The notes under the pieces: generated by a model | Databases searched by the model: none | What the model was told of the DNA's origin: nothing | Seen by the model: the letters and a program-made list of their open reading frames with translations, nothing else | NCBI RefSeq assembly: GCF_029866485.1 | Contig: NZ_CP092332.1 | Location: 248,001-312,000 of the forward strand | Direction of reading: 5' to 3' | Length of the DNA stretch: 64,000 nt | Source: Flavobacterium keumense | GTDB lineage: Bacteria > Bacteroidota > Bacteroidia > Flavobacteriales > Flavobacteriaceae | Shown: piece after piece, positions 26,467-35,560 of the stretch | Numbering within the stretch: position 1 is the first letter of the stretch | How the letters are laid out: each line of letters opens with the position of its first letter | Position numbers and translations under genes: made by a program

Positions 26467-28227
26467 ATGAAGTTTTTAGGAAATGTATTGGCTACCATTG
26501 TAGGTATTTTTGTTTTCACGATGTTATTCTTTTTCGGAATCGTACTTATTGGAGTCCTTTTTGGTGGCGAAGAAGAAAGCGTTACTGTCAAAGAAAACTC
26601 GGTGATTGAATTGAATTTAGGGGAAATCCACAATGACTATGCTGGAAAATATTCTGACCCATGGGTAACGGCTTTTTCAGATAAAGAGCACATCGGATTG
26701 ACAGATATCATTGATGCAATCGAAGCTGCTAAAACCGATGACAATATTAAAGGAATTTCCATTTTAAACAACAATTCTTCTCTTGGAATGGCACAAAGTA
26801 AAGCCGTTAGAGATGCTTTGGAAGATTTTAAAAAATCAGGAAAGTTTGTTATGGCGTATGCCAATACTTATTCACAAAAAGAATACTATCTGAATTCGGT
26901 TGCCAATACTATTTATCTCAATCCTGTGGGTGATTTAGATTTCAAAGGATTGTCTTCGGACTTATTATTTTTCAAAGATTTCCAAGATAAAACAGGTATC
27001 AAAATGGAAGTAATTCGCCACGGAAAATACAAAAGTGCCGTGGAGCCTTTCTTGGAAAATAAAATGAGTGACGCCAACAGAGAACAAATTACAGCCCTAT
27101 TGAATTCGATTTGGAACTCAGTAGTAACTGATATTGCCAAAAGCCGAAACCTATCTGTTCAAAAACTGAACGAAATTGCAAATGGCCTTTTAGCTCGAAC
27201 TCCAGAAATGGCGAAAGCACAAAAATTAGTAGATGTCGTAGCGTACGAAGATGCATACCATAACGCCATTAAAAAATTGCTCAAAGTCAATACTAAAGAC
27301 GAATACGAAAAAGTTTCAATAGCTGATTATACGCGTAAATTTAACACTACATCTATTCCTTCGGATGCTACAGATGAAATTGCGATTATTTATGCGCAAG
27401 GCGAAATTCAAAGCGGAGAAGGCGATGTCAATATTATTGGCGAAGGGGCGATGCGTCGTTCAATCAACGAGGCAAGAAACAACGACGATGTAAAGGCGGT
27501 TGTTCTTCGCATTGATAGCCCAGGTGGAAACGCCTTGACTTCTGATTTGATTTGGAGAGAAATTGAATTGACTAAAAAAGTAAAACCCGTTGTCGTTTCC
27601 ATGGGAAATTATGCGGCTTCCGGAGGGTACTATATTGCATGTAATGCCACCAAAATTTTTGCAGAAAACAATACCATTACGGGTTCTATTGGTGTGTTTG
27701 GAATACTGCCTAATTTTAGCGGCTTAACCAATAAAATGGGGATTCATTCTGAACAAGTAAAAACGCATGAGAATTCAGGAAACTACAATCCATTTGCACC
27801 AATAGACGAAAAATTCAAAGCCGTGACTACAGAAGGTGTAGAACAAATTTACAAAACCTTTGTTTCTCACGTGGCTCAGGGACGTAAAATGACTTTTGCA
27901 CAAGTAGATGCTATTGCACAAGGTAGGGTTTGGACAGGTTCAGACGCTATCAAAATTGGATTAGTAGATACAATTGGAGGCTTAAACGATGCCATACAAG
28001 AAGCGGCTCGTTTAGCAAAAATTACATCCTACACCACTCAAAATTATCCTGAATACAAGAAAAATTTTGAAGATTTATTCGAGAATTTACCTTTTGCTAA
28101 AACCAAAGAACGTTTGATTAAAGAAGAAATTGGCGAGGAAAATTATAAAGTAATGGAAGAAATCAAACGCGTTCAAAGCTACAAAGGAATTCAGGCTCGA
28201 ATGCCATTTGAAATTAACATTCAATAA
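26467..28227 (+). CDS. sppA: Signal peptide peptidase SppA (67K type)
   Basis: A 586-aa membrane-anchored serine protease that cleaves leftover signal peptides. One N-terminal transmembrane segment (residues 8-33) is followed by two tandem S49 domains. The Lys/Ser dyad is split between them as in E. coli: Lys189 in GKYKSAVEPFLE and Ser385 in NYAASGGYYIACN. GSIGVFGILPNF and GRVWTGSDAIKIGLVD are also present. Length matches the long SppA type (about 585-620). Confidence 0.95.
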   Translation: MKFLGNVLATIVGIFVFTMLFFFGIVLIGVLFGGEEESVTVKENSVIELNLGEIHNDYAGKYSDPWVTAFSDKEHIGLTDIIDAIEAAKTDDNIKGISILNNNSSLGMAQSKAVRDALEDFKKSGKFVMAYANTYSQKEYYLNSVANTIYLNPVGDLDFKGLSSDLLFFKDFQDKTGIKMEVIRHGKYKSAVEPFLENKMSDANREQITALLNSIWNSVVTDIAKSRNLSVQKLNEIANGLLARTPEMAKAQKLVDVVAYEDAYHNAIKKLLKVNTKDEYEKVSIADYTRKFNTTSIPSDATDEIAIIYAQGEIQSGEGDVNIIGEGAMRRSINEARNNDDVKAVVLRIDSPGGNALTSDLIWREIELTKKVKPVVVSMGNYAASGGYYIACNATKIFAENNTITGSIGVFGILPNFSGLTNKMGIHSEQVKTHENSGNYNPFAPIDEKFKAVTTEGVEQIYKTFVSHVAQGRKMTFAQVDAIAQGRVWTGSDAIKIGLVDTIGGLNDAIQEAARLAKITSYTTQNYPEYKKNFEDLFENLPFAKTKERLIKEEIGEENYKVMEEIKRVQSYKGIQARMPFEINIQ

Positions 28228-28253
28228 ATAAAAAATTATTTAACAAAAGGTGA

Positions 28254-28373
28254 GGATGTCCTAAAAAAGGATTTTGTCATTCCGAATTTATTTCGGAATC
28301 CAATAAATTATTCAATTACAAGAAGAAACTGAAACAAGTTCAGTTTGACAAGAATAGAACTTTTAGGACATCC
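28254..28373. repeat. 120-bp MITE-like element with terminal inverted repeats
   Basis: Perfect 13-bp terminal inverted repeats (ggatgtcctaaaa at 28254-28266, ttttaggacatcc at 28361-28373) enclose two smaller hairpins: attccgaa/ttcggaat at about 28279-28299 and aaactgaa/ttcagttt at about 28327-28347. It contains no ORF and fills the gap between the converging sppA and DUF2797 genes. Confidence 0.75.
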
Positions 28374-28387
28374 CCATTACTGTTTTT

Positions 28388-29182
28388 TTATACCTCAATT
28401 TTGACCACATAGCCTTCGGAACTTCGAATATTAAAAACAGTTCCGCCTTCAAAAAGCAAATATTGTCCTTTGATTCCAATTAGTTTCCCTTGAAAATTAG
28501 GTGTTTTATCCAAACTCAAACTAGTCACTTTGCTAGGATATTCCAAAACAGGATACTGCATCTCATACAAATCAATTTTCTGATTGTAAAAATACTCCTG
28601 AACTTCGGTGGGAATTAAATGTTCTACTTTCAATCGTTCTGCAACTAAATCAATCGTCTCAAAAGTATTCGTCAACATTTTTCGCCAATTGGTTTTATCG
28701 GCATAATGATTTTTCAAAGCCACCTCAGTGATTCCTGCCAAATACCGATTAGGCACCTCAACAATGGCAATTGCCTGACTTGCTCCTTGGTCAATCCAAC
28801 GCGTAGGCATTTGTGTTTTTCGGGTTACTCCTACTTTCACTTCGCTTGATAAAGCCAAATAGACAATATGCGGTTGCAATTGTACTTTTTCTTCATAAGC
28901 CAAATCGCGATCTGCAATTCCGAGATGAGCCGTACTCAATTCGGGTTTCATAATCCAATCTCCCACAGCCGGACTAGAATAAAAACAATCATAACAAAAT
29001 CCTTGTCGGAATATTTTTTTCTTCTTCCCACAATTCAAACATTGAAACCCTACAAAATTGATTTCCATTGGTTTACCCAATAGTTGGTTTACATTCAAAA
29101 AGCTGTCTTCAAAAACAAGATAATACTGGATTGGCGCTCCAAATTCAGTTTGCATTTTGGTTAATACCCCTTCGTAAGTCAT
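28388..29182 (-). CDS. DUF2797 family zinc-ribbon/GIY-YIG-like protein
   Basis: A 264-aa DUF2797 protein. A four-cysteine zinc site is evident (FQCLNCGKKKKIFRQGFCYDCF), followed by a segment reminiscent of the GIY-YIG fold (HIVYLALSSEVKVGVTRKTQMPTRWIDQGASQA, with a conserved Arg-Trp). The C-terminal part is beta-rich. Function is unknown; a nucleic-acid role is plausible from the zinc ribbon and the nuclease-like core, but that is inference. Confidence 0.85.
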   Translation of the reverse strand: MTYEGVLTKMQTEFGAPIQYYLVFEDSFLNVNQLLGKPMEINFVGFQCLNCGKKKKIFRQGFCYDCFYSSPAVGDWIMKPELSTAHLGIADRDLAYEEKVQLQPHIVYLALSSEVKVGVTRKTQMPTRWIDQGASQAIAIVEVPNRYLAGITEVALKNHYADKTNWRKMLTNTFETIDLVAERLKVEHLIPTEVQEYFYNQKIDLYEMQYPVLEYPSKVTSLSLDKTPNFQGKLIGIKGQYLLFEGGTVFNIRSSEGYVVKIEV

Positions 29183-29310
29183 AGCATTTATGATTGTTGA
29201 TTAACGATTGATGATTTCAAATTTGAGGTGTGATTTCTTTGTTTTTTATTGCTTTACCTCTAAATCAAGCTCCAATATTTATAAGAATAGATTTTTATAC
29301 AAAAAAACAC

Positions 29311-29318
29311 TATTTTTG
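29311..29318 (+). promoter_or_regulatory. -7 promoter box for the GH3-family gene
   Basis: TATTTTTG, 61 bases upstream of the ATG at 29380. Confidence 0.45.
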
Positions 29319-29379
29319 ATACAGCCGCAAAGTTAGTATTTGTCATTCTAAAATCAGCATTCTAAAATCATAAATTGCT

Positions 29380-30897
29380 ATGCCCATACCCATCATTAAT
29401 TCCATTGCTTCTTGGGTTTTAAAGCAACGGATTCATCAAATCGAATTGTTCTTAAAGTACCCCAATGAGGTACAAGAAGAGCTATTGATGAATTTGATTC
29501 GGAGAGCAGAGAATACGGTAATTGGAGCTCAATACGATTTTAGTTCGATAACCTCTTACACTACCTTTTCAGAGCGAGTTCCAGTTTCCAGTTACGAAGA
29601 TTTACAACCCCTAATTGAACGTACGCGCCAAGGCGAACAAAACGTTTTTTGGGATGCCCCAATTAAATGGTTTGCCAAATCAAGTGGGACTACCAATGCC
29701 AAAAGTAAATTTATCCCCGTAAGTAATGATGCGTTAGAAGACTGTCATTACAAAGGAAGTAAGGACTTGTTGTGTTTGTATTTGAACAACAACGAAGCAT
29801 CGGAAATGTTTTTGGGAAAAAGCCTTCGCTTGGGCGGAAGCTCTCAAATCTATGAAGACAAGGATACTTTTTTTGGCGATTTATCGGCTATATTAATTGA
29901 AAATATGCCTATTTGGGCTGAATTTAGCAGTACGCCCAGTAATAAAATTTCGTTGATGAGCGAATGGGAAACCAAGTTAACTGCTATTATCAATGAAACC
30001 AAAAACGAAAATGTAACCAGTTTTGCGGGAGTTCCTTCTTGGCTTTTGGTCTTAATGAATCGATTATTAGAAGAAACAGGCAAAGGGAATTTATTAGAAA
30101 TTTGGCCTAATTTAGAAGTCTATTTTCACGGTGGAGTTAGTTTTGAACCCTATCGCGAACAGTATAAAAAACTACTTCCAAAGTCTGATTTTAAATACTA
30201 CGAAATATACAATGCCTCTGAGGGTTTCTTTGCCATTCAGGATTTGAATGATTCTAGCGATTTATTATTAATGTTAGACTACGGGATTTTTTATGAGTTC
30301 ATTCCGATGGATACTTTTGGCACACCCAATCAAAAAATAATCCGTTTGGCAGAGGTGGAATTGTTTAAAAATTATGCAGTGGTGATTACTACTAATTCAG
30401 GATTGTGGCGTTATTTAATAGGCGATACCGTTCGTTTTACTTCCCTAAATCCCTATAGAATTCGTGTTTCGGGCAGAACCAAACACCACATTAACGTTTT
30501 TGGCGAAGAACTCATGGTTGAAAATACCGATCAGGCTATCGCCAAAGCATGTCAACTCACCCAAACGGAAGTGGTAGATTATACCGTCGCTCCTATTTTT
30601 ATGGATGGCAAAGAAAAAGGCGCTCACGAATGGATGATTGAGTTCAAACAAAATCCAACCGACATTGCACAATTTCAAAAGATATTGGACGATACTTTGC
30701 AAAGCCTCAACTCTGATTATGAAGCCAAACGGTACAATAACATGACCCTAAATCCTTTGGTTATTAATATAGCGCGCCCACATCTGTTTTATGATTGGCT
30801 CAAAGAACGAAATAAATTAGGCGGCCAACACAAAATTCCTAGATTATCGAATCAAAGAGAGTATTTGGAGCAGTTGAAAGGGTTACAGAGCCACTAA
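29380..30897 (+). CDS. GH3 auxin-responsive promoter family protein
   Basis: A 505-aa adenylate-forming enzyme of the GH3 family (ANL superfamily). The ATP motif SSGTTNAKSK is at residues 101-110; YYEIYNASEGFFAIQD matches the adenine-binding Y-x-x-SEG segment, and LWRYLIGDTVRFTS and RIRVSGRTKHHINVFGEELMVEN match the hinge and C-terminal domain. Plant GH3 enzymes conjugate amino acids to acyl hormones such as auxin and jasmonate. Bacterial members are common in Bacteroidota; I know of no settled substrate, so an acyl-amide synthetase role is inference. It stands alone. Confidence 0.9.
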   Translation: MPIPIINSIASWVLKQRIHQIELFLKYPNEVQEELLMNLIRRAENTVIGAQYDFSSITSYTTFSERVPVSSYEDLQPLIERTRQGEQNVFWDAPIKWFAKSSGTTNAKSKFIPVSNDALEDCHYKGSKDLLCLYLNNNEASEMFLGKSLRLGGSSQIYEDKDTFFGDLSAILIENMPIWAEFSSTPSNKISLMSEWETKLTAIINETKNENVTSFAGVPSWLLVLMNRLLEETGKGNLLEIWPNLEVYFHGGVSFEPYREQYKKLLPKSDFKYYEIYNASEGFFAIQDLNDSSDLLLMLDYGIFYEFIPMDTFGTPNQKIIRLAEVELFKNYAVVITTNSGLWRYLIGDTVRFTSLNPYRIRVSGRTKHHINVFGEELMVENTDQAIAKACQLTQTEVVDYTVAPIFMDGKEKGAHEWMIEFKQNPTDIAQFQKILDDTLQSLNSDYEAKRYNNMTLNPLVINIARPHLFYDWLKERNKLGGQHKIPRLSNQREYLEQLKGLQSH

Positions 30898-30991
30898 AAT
30901 GCTATACTAATAGCAAAAAATTACTTAATAGGTACAGATTATAAATCTGTGCTATTGGGTTGAAAGTAATAGATTATTTTAAATAGTGAAA

Positions 30992-31297
30992 ATGTTAGTC
31001 ATAAAAATTAATAGCCCAAAATCAGTTTATAATAAAATATCTCGAATTTTAGGGTTAATTCCAACATCTGAATTAATTGATTGGGAGTATGAAATTGTTG
31101 ATAATTCAGTGCGAAAAGTATTCGAAATATTGAATAATAAAATTGTATTGCTTAATGATATTGGAATAAAAAATGAAGATGTAACTATATGGTTATATTA
31201 TGAATATGAAGGACAATGTAACATAGAGTTTTCAGCAAATGACTTATTACAATTAAGCAAACTAAATATTAATTTATGCATAAGTTGTTGGCAATAA
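30992..31297 (+). CDS. Hypothetical protein, DUF4279-like
   Basis: A 101-aa ORF (103 if an adjacent upstream GTG at 30986 is used) of strikingly low G+C. Its C-terminal end, WLYYEYEGQCNIEFSANDLLQLSKLNINLCISCWQ, resembles the pattern I associate with DUF4279-type proteins, some of which occur as immunity-like or orphan accessory genes; I cannot confirm the assignment. It has no signal peptide, so it is cytoplasmic. It lies alone, 94 bp after the GH3-family gene, in an AT-rich islet with another orphan ORF. Confidence 0.6.
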   Translation: MLVIKINSPKSVYNKISRILGLIPTSELIDWEYEIVDNSVRKVFEILNNKIVLLNDIGIKNEDVTIWLYYEYEGQCNIEFSANDLLQLSKLNINLCISCWQ

Positions 31298-31383
31298 ACA
31301 CCTTAATATTTTATCTCCACTTTTTTATTTCTTATAAATTTCTTTGTCAATATGGAGCATCTCTGTAATTAATTTTTGAAACT

Positions 31384-31731
31384 ATGAGGAATAACTATAT
31401 AATAATATTAATAATTTTAGTCTTTCTATCCTGTAATAAGGATAAGGAAATTTGTAAATTGCTTAACAGCAATGAAAAAGATGAAATAATTGAAGGGGCA
31501 TTTGAAGCTGCAAATTCTGGAGATAGTAAATATATCCCTTTATTATTGAAAAATGCAAATGATGCTAGACGTTCAACTAATTTAAAATTTAAAGGATATA
31601 GTGTTTATCAAGCTAAAATGTTGGCTATAAAAAGAATTTCTAAAAAAGAGCCTTCAAGAATTATAAGTAGAAAACCAGATTCTTTGGTAATAAAATACTA
31701 TATATTATTATTCTCAAAATCTGAAAGATAA
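31384..31731 (+). CDS. Hypothetical small lipoprotein
   Basis: A 115-aa predicted lipoprotein: signal peptide MRNNYIIILIILVFLSC with a lipobox Cys17. The mature part is helical, and EIIEGAFEAANSGDSKYIPLLLKNAND followed by YSVYQAKMLAIKRISKKEP looks like one HEAT-like helical pair. Codon use is very AT-rich. I do not recognise the family. No terminator follows; the 208 bp to the next gene's stop hold nothing I recognise except the serB terminator. Confidence 0.6.
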   Translation: MRNNYIIILIILVFLSCNKDKEICKLLNSNEKDEIIEGAFEAANSGDSKYIPLLLKNANDARRSTNLKFKGYSVYQAKMLAIKRISKKEPSRIISRKPDSLVIKYYILLFSKSER

Positions 31732-31885
31732 TGGTTACTAGTAATTATTAATATATTAAAATTTAGTGATGTTTTACAATTATTATACGGATTTATAATT
31801 TATGCCTAATACAATAAATTTAGATCGGTACGTAAACTATTTAATTATGGTTTATCATTAAATTGCAATCTGCACATCCTTATAT

Positions 31886-31918
31886 AAAAACCAAGCCCAA
31901 CATAAAGTTGAGCTTTTA
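31886..31918 (-). terminator. Terminator of serB
   Basis: On the minus strand a 9-bp stem (aagctcaac / gttgggctt, one G-U pair) is followed by a GGTTTTTATA tail. Confidence 0.65.
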
Positions 31919-31939
31919 TAATTATAATCAATCGAATTG

Positions 31940-33175
31940 CTATTCTTCCATCATATCAATATGGCGGTCGTGGTAGCCTAACAGGTACAAAACTCCATCC
32001 AATCCTAAACTAGAAATTGAAGTAGCGGCATTTTCTTTTACCGTAGGTTTGGCATGGAACGCAATTCCTAAACCTGCTAAATTCAGCATCGGCAAATCAT
32101 TGGCACCATCCCCCACTGCAATAGTTTGGTTAATATGAATTCCTTCTTTATCCGCAATGGCTTGAAGGTATTCGGCTTTCTTTTGTCCATCGACAATTTC
32201 GCCTAAGTATTTACCCGTTAATTTTCCGTCTTTGATTTCCAATTGGTTGGCATGAACATAATCAATTCCCAACTCCTTTTGCAAATACTCTCCAAAATAA
32301 GTAAACCCACCCGATAAAATAGCCGTTTTGTAACCGTAGTATTTCAAAGCTCTCATCAAACGGTGCGCGCCTTTAGTTATCGGTAAATTAACCGCTACGT
32401 TATGCAATACTTCTTCGCTTAACCCTTCTAGCAAAGCCATGCGTTTTTTGAAGCTTTCTTTAAAATCAATCTCGCCATTCATTGCTGATTCGGTTATGGC
32501 TCTCACTTGTTCGCCCACGCCGGCTAAATCAGCTAACTCGTCAATCACTTCAGTTTGAATTAAGGTCGAATCCATATCAAAACACACCAAACGGCGGTTT
32601 CTGCGGTACATATTGTCTTCTTGGAACGAAATATCGACATCCAAGGTTCTAGAAATTTCCATGAAACTAGCTGTCATCGCTATTTTATCTTCAATAATTC
32701 CGGTCACTGCTAATTGCACACAAGAACGCGGATACTCTTCTTTCTCCACTACCGAAGTACGACCTGTTAAACGAATAATCGAATCAATATTCAAATGTTG
32801 GTCTGACATGATTTTGGTTACCGCAGCGAGTTGAACCGCCGTTAGTTCTTCGCCTAAAATATTGATGATATAGCGTTGCTTGCTTTGTGCTTTTACCCAA
32901 TTTTCATAATCGGGAATAGAAATCGGAATAAACTTCACTTTAATTCCTAACTCATACCCCTTAAATAATAAATCTTTCAAAACAGGTCCTGAAGAAGACC
33001 CCGCTTTGACTTGAAATAAAATTCCTAATGAAAGGGTATCGTGAATATCGGCTTGACCAATATCCAAAATAACGGCATCATAGGTTGCCAATATAGAAGT
33101 CAAACCCGCTGTTACACCTGGTTTATCTTGACCCGAAACTTTCAACAAAATAATTTCTTTATCTTCTATGGTCAT
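31940..33175 (-). CDS. serB: Phosphoserine phosphatase with N-terminal ACT domains
   Basis: A 411-aa enzyme catalysing the last step of serine synthesis. The N-terminal half holds two ACT-like regulatory domains (VSGQDKPGVTAGLTSILA at 13-30; RYIINILGEELTAVQLAAVTKIM at about 101-123), likely for amino-acid control. The C-terminal half is a HAD phosphatase: DMDSTLIQTEVIDELA with Asp200 as nucleophile and Asp202 as acid/base, the ILSGGFTYF motif and VGDGANDLPML. Length is usual for ACT-containing SerB. The ATG at 33175 is preceded by a 375-bp spacer packed with REP-like palindromes. Confidence 0.95.
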   Translation of the reverse strand: MTIEDKEIILLKVSGQDKPGVTAGLTSILATYDAVILDIGQADIHDTLSLGILFQVKAGSSSGPVLKDLLFKGYELGIKVKFIPISIPDYENWVKAQSKQRYIINILGEELTAVQLAAVTKIMSDQHLNIDSIIRLTGRTSVVEKEEYPRSCVQLAVTGIIEDKIAMTASFMEISRTLDVDISFQEDNMYRRNRRLVCFDMDSTLIQTEVIDELADLAGVGEQVRAITESAMNGEIDFKESFKKRMALLEGLSEEVLHNVAVNLPITKGAHRLMRALKYYGYKTAILSGGFTYFGEYLQKELGIDYVHANQLEIKDGKLTGKYLGEIVDGQKKAEYLQAIADKEGIHINQTIAVGDGANDLPMLNLAGLGIAFHAKPTVKENAATSISSLGLDGVLYLLGYHDRHIDMMEE

Positions 33176-33274
33176 TTGTAGTGTTGTTAGTTAGAAAGGC
33201 AAAAATCGACATTCTATCGCTGATAAAAAAGAATAATGTTTGATTTTTCAGTGTTTGTAACAAAAAAATATTTC

Positions 33275-33458
33275 GTCCCTACGGGACTTTTTATAATCCA
33301 ATACTGTTTTCATTACCACTATTTTGTCCCTACGGGACAGTTTCTGGAAAATAAATTGAAGTAAAACTTTTTATTTTATTACTACTTCCAAAAAATCCCG
33401 TTAGGGATGCAATTTGGGTATTCAATATAGCGCCCCTACTCCAATGTCTCGTAGGGAC
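33275..33458. repeat. Cluster of four REP-like palindromes (GTCCCTACGGGAC type)
   Basis: GTCCCTACGGGAC occurs at 33275-33287 and 33326-33338. Two related copies in the opposite orientation follow: ATCCCGTTAGGGAT (33395-33408) and GTCTCGTAGGGAC (33446-33458). Each folds into a short hairpin with a 3-4 base loop. The two-plus-two opposed arrangement fills the serB-clpX spacer. Confidence 0.75.
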
Positions 33459-33498
33459 AACATTTAAAAAAGTAGTAATTCATAAAGCAATAGCCACA

Positions 33499-33531
33499 AA
33501 AAAACCTGTCTATTGTATTAGACAGGTTTTT
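33499..33531 (-). terminator. Terminator of clpX
   Basis: A perfect 12-bp stem (aaaacctgtcta / tagacaggtttt), with a T run on the minus strand, 20 bases after the clpX stop. Confidence 0.85.
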
Positions 33532-33550
33532 ATTATTTCTGAGAAAACTT

Positions 33551-34783
33551 TTAAGAAGCTATTTCCAATCGCTTCAATAAATTTTTATTCAGGGTTTCTT
33601 TAGCATATTCTAAATCAATCGCCAATTTTTTATCTTCAGAACTTGGTAGTTCATACATGGCATCGGTTAAAATAGCCTCGCATAACGAACGTAATCCACG
33701 AGCGCCTAATTTGTATTCCAAAGCCTTTTCAACGATAAAATCTAATGCATCATCCGTAATCGTGAATTCCACCTCATCCATCAAAAATAATTTAGCATAT
33801 TGCTTAATCAAGGCATTCTTTGGCTGGGTTAAAATAGCACGCAAGGTCGCTTTATCCAAAGGATCCATGTGCGTTAAAACAGGCAAACGACCAATAATCT
33901 CCGGAATCAAACCAAAATCCTTAATGTCTTTAGGAATGATGTATTGTAGCAAATTGTCTTTATCAATATTATCCACATTTTTCGAACTACTGTACCCCAC
34001 TGCTTGACGGTTCAATCGTTTCGAAATGATACGTTCTACGCCATCAAAAGCACCTCCTGCAATAAACAGAATATTTTGGGTATTCACTTCCACAAATTTT
34101 TGATCGGGGTGTTTACGACCTCCTTTTGGCGGTACATTCACCACCGTTCCTTCTAACAGTTTCAACAAGGCTTGTTGCACTCCTTCTCCAGAAACATCAC
34201 GAGTTATCGATGGATTATCGCTTTTACGAGCAATTTTATCAATCTCGTCAATGAATACAATCCCTCTTTCGGCTTTAGCCACATCATAATCAGCGGCTTG
34301 AAGCAAACGCGTCAAGATACTTTCAACATCTTCCCCTACATAACCGGCTTCGGTAAGTACTGTAGCATCTACAATAGCCAAAGGAACATCCAACATTTTA
34401 GCGATAGTTTTAGCCACTAATGTTTTACCTGTTCCGGTTTGACCTACCATAATAATATTACTTTTCTCAATCTCTACCTCATCGTCTAATTGCTGTTGAA
34501 TCAAACGTTTGTAGTGATTATACACCGCAACCGACATTACTTTTTTGGTTTGGTCTTGACCAATAACGTACTGATCTAAAAAAGCTCTGATTTCTTTTGG
34601 CTTTTTAAGAATTAAGTCTCCAACCAATTTCGAGCTTTCACCCGATTTTAATTCTTCTACAACAATTCCGTGTGCTTGTTCAATACACTTATCACAAATA
34701 TGTGCATCAATACCCGCAATCAATAAATTGGTTTCAGGCTTTTTTCTACCACAGAAAGAACATTCTAATACTTGTTTTGCCAT
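33551..34783 (-). CDS. clpX: ATP-dependent Clp protease ATP-binding subunit ClpX
   Basis: A 410-aa AAA+ unfoldase feeding ClpP. The N-terminal zinc domain has Cys 8, 11, 30 and 33. Walker A is GQTGTGKT (114-121), the pore loop GYVGED, Walker [11 protein letters not shown], and the sensor-2 Arg lies in KLGARGLRS. It is followed by a strong terminator. It is separated from clpP by a 98-bp spacer holding a CCCC/GGGG-rich inverted repeat, so cotranscription with clpP is likely but not certain. Confidence 0.97.
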   Translation of the reverse strand: MAKQVLECSFCGRKKPETNLLIAGIDAHICDKCIEQAHGIVVEELKSGESSKLVGDLILKKPKEIRAFLDQYVIGQDQTKKVMSVAVYNHYKRLIQQQLDDEVEIEKSNIIMVGQTGTGKTLVAKTIAKMLDVPLAIVDATVLTEAGYVGEDVESILTRLLQAADYDVAKAERGIVFIDEIDKIARKSDNPSITRDVSGEGVQQALLKLLEGTVVNVPPKGGRKHPDQKFVEVNTQNILFIAGGAFDGVERIISKRLNRQAVGYSSSKNVDNIDKDNLLQYIIPKDIKDFGLIPEIIGRLPVLTHMDPLDKATLRAILTQPKNALIKQYAKLFLMDEVEFTITDDALDFIVEKALEYKLGARGLRSLCEAILTDAMYELPSSEDKKLAIDLEYAKETLNKNLLKRLEIAS

Positions 34784-34793
34784 CTATTTTTGG

Positions 34794-34883
34794 AGCCCCT
34801 CCCCAGCCCTCCCCAAAAGGGAGGGAGAGAGAAACTATATTTTAAGTTAGTTGTTTTATTCCCCCTTTGGGGGTTAGGGGGCT
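34794..34883. repeat. CCCCT/AGGGG inverted repeat between clpP and clpX
   Basis: The left part (agcccctccccagccctccc, from 34794, continuing into AAAAGGGAGGG) and right part (tccccctttgggggttaggg, ending in GGCT at 34883) are approximate inverse complements around a 30-bp AT-rich centre. The right end overlaps the clpP stop codon. Each side is also a hairpin in its own right (CCTCCC-AAAA-GGGAGG; CCCCC-TTT-GGGGG). Confidence 0.7.
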
Positions 34884-35553
34884 ATCTTACTAAAACTTCA
34901 TCAATCATTCCGTATACTTTAGCTTCTTCAGCAATCATCCAATAATCGCGTTCGCTATCGGCGTGTACTTTTTCAAAAGTTTGTCCAGAATGGTGTGAAA
35001 TAATTTTATACAATTCGTCTTTCAATTTTAACATTTCACGCAAGTTGATTTCCATATCCGTAGCTACTCCTTGAGCACCTCCTGAAGGTTGGTGAATCAT
35101 TACTCTTGAGTGTGGCAATGCCGAACGCTTCCCAGCAGCACCTGCACATAACAATACCGCACCCATAGAAGCAGCCATTCCTGTACAAATTGTAGCTACA
35201 TCTGGTTTGATGTATTGCATGGTATCATAAATTCCTAATCCAGCATACACACTTCCTCCCGGAGAATTCAAATAAATCTGAATATCTTTAGAAGCATCTG
35301 CACTTTCTAAGAATAACAATTGCGCTTGCACAATGTTAGCAATTTGGTCATCGATTCCTGTTCCTAAAAAGATAATTCTATCCATCATTAATCGTGAAAA
35401 CACATCCAATTGAGAAATATTCAATTGACGTTCTTCAATGATATAAGGAGTCATATTTTTTGGAGTCATTGCCCCTACGATTTTATCGTAATACATAGCG
35501 TTTACCCCTTGGTGCTTTGTAGCAAATTTTCTAAATTCTTTACCGTAGTTCAT
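34882..35553 (-). CDS. clpP: ATP-dependent Clp protease proteolytic subunit ClpP
   Basis: A 223-aa serine protease forming the double-heptamer chamber. The catalytic Ser is 129 (CTGMAASMGAVLL), His 154 (RVMIHQPSGG), and the Asp lies in DSERDYWM. An N-terminal extension (about 27 residues) precedes the mature start, consistent with propeptide processing. It is placed tig - clpP - clpX as in many bacteria. The TAG stop lies at the edge of the adjacent inverted repeat. Confidence 0.97.
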   Translation of the reverse strand: MNYGKEFRKFATKHQGVNAMYYDKIVGAMTPKNMTPYIIEERQLNISQLDVFSRLMMDRIIFLGTGIDDQIANIVQAQLLFLESADASKDIQIYLNSPGGSVYAGLGIYDTMQYIKPDVATICTGMAASMGAVLLCAGAAGKRSALPHSRVMIHQPSGGAQGVATDMEINLREMLKLKDELYKIISHHSGQTFEKVHADSERDYWMIAEEAKVYGMIDEVLVR

Positions 35554-35560
35554 TTTTCTT

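Noticed and set aside
33275..33458. CRISPR array
   Set aside because: Only four short palindromes with irregular spacing and mixed orientation; not a direct-repeat array.
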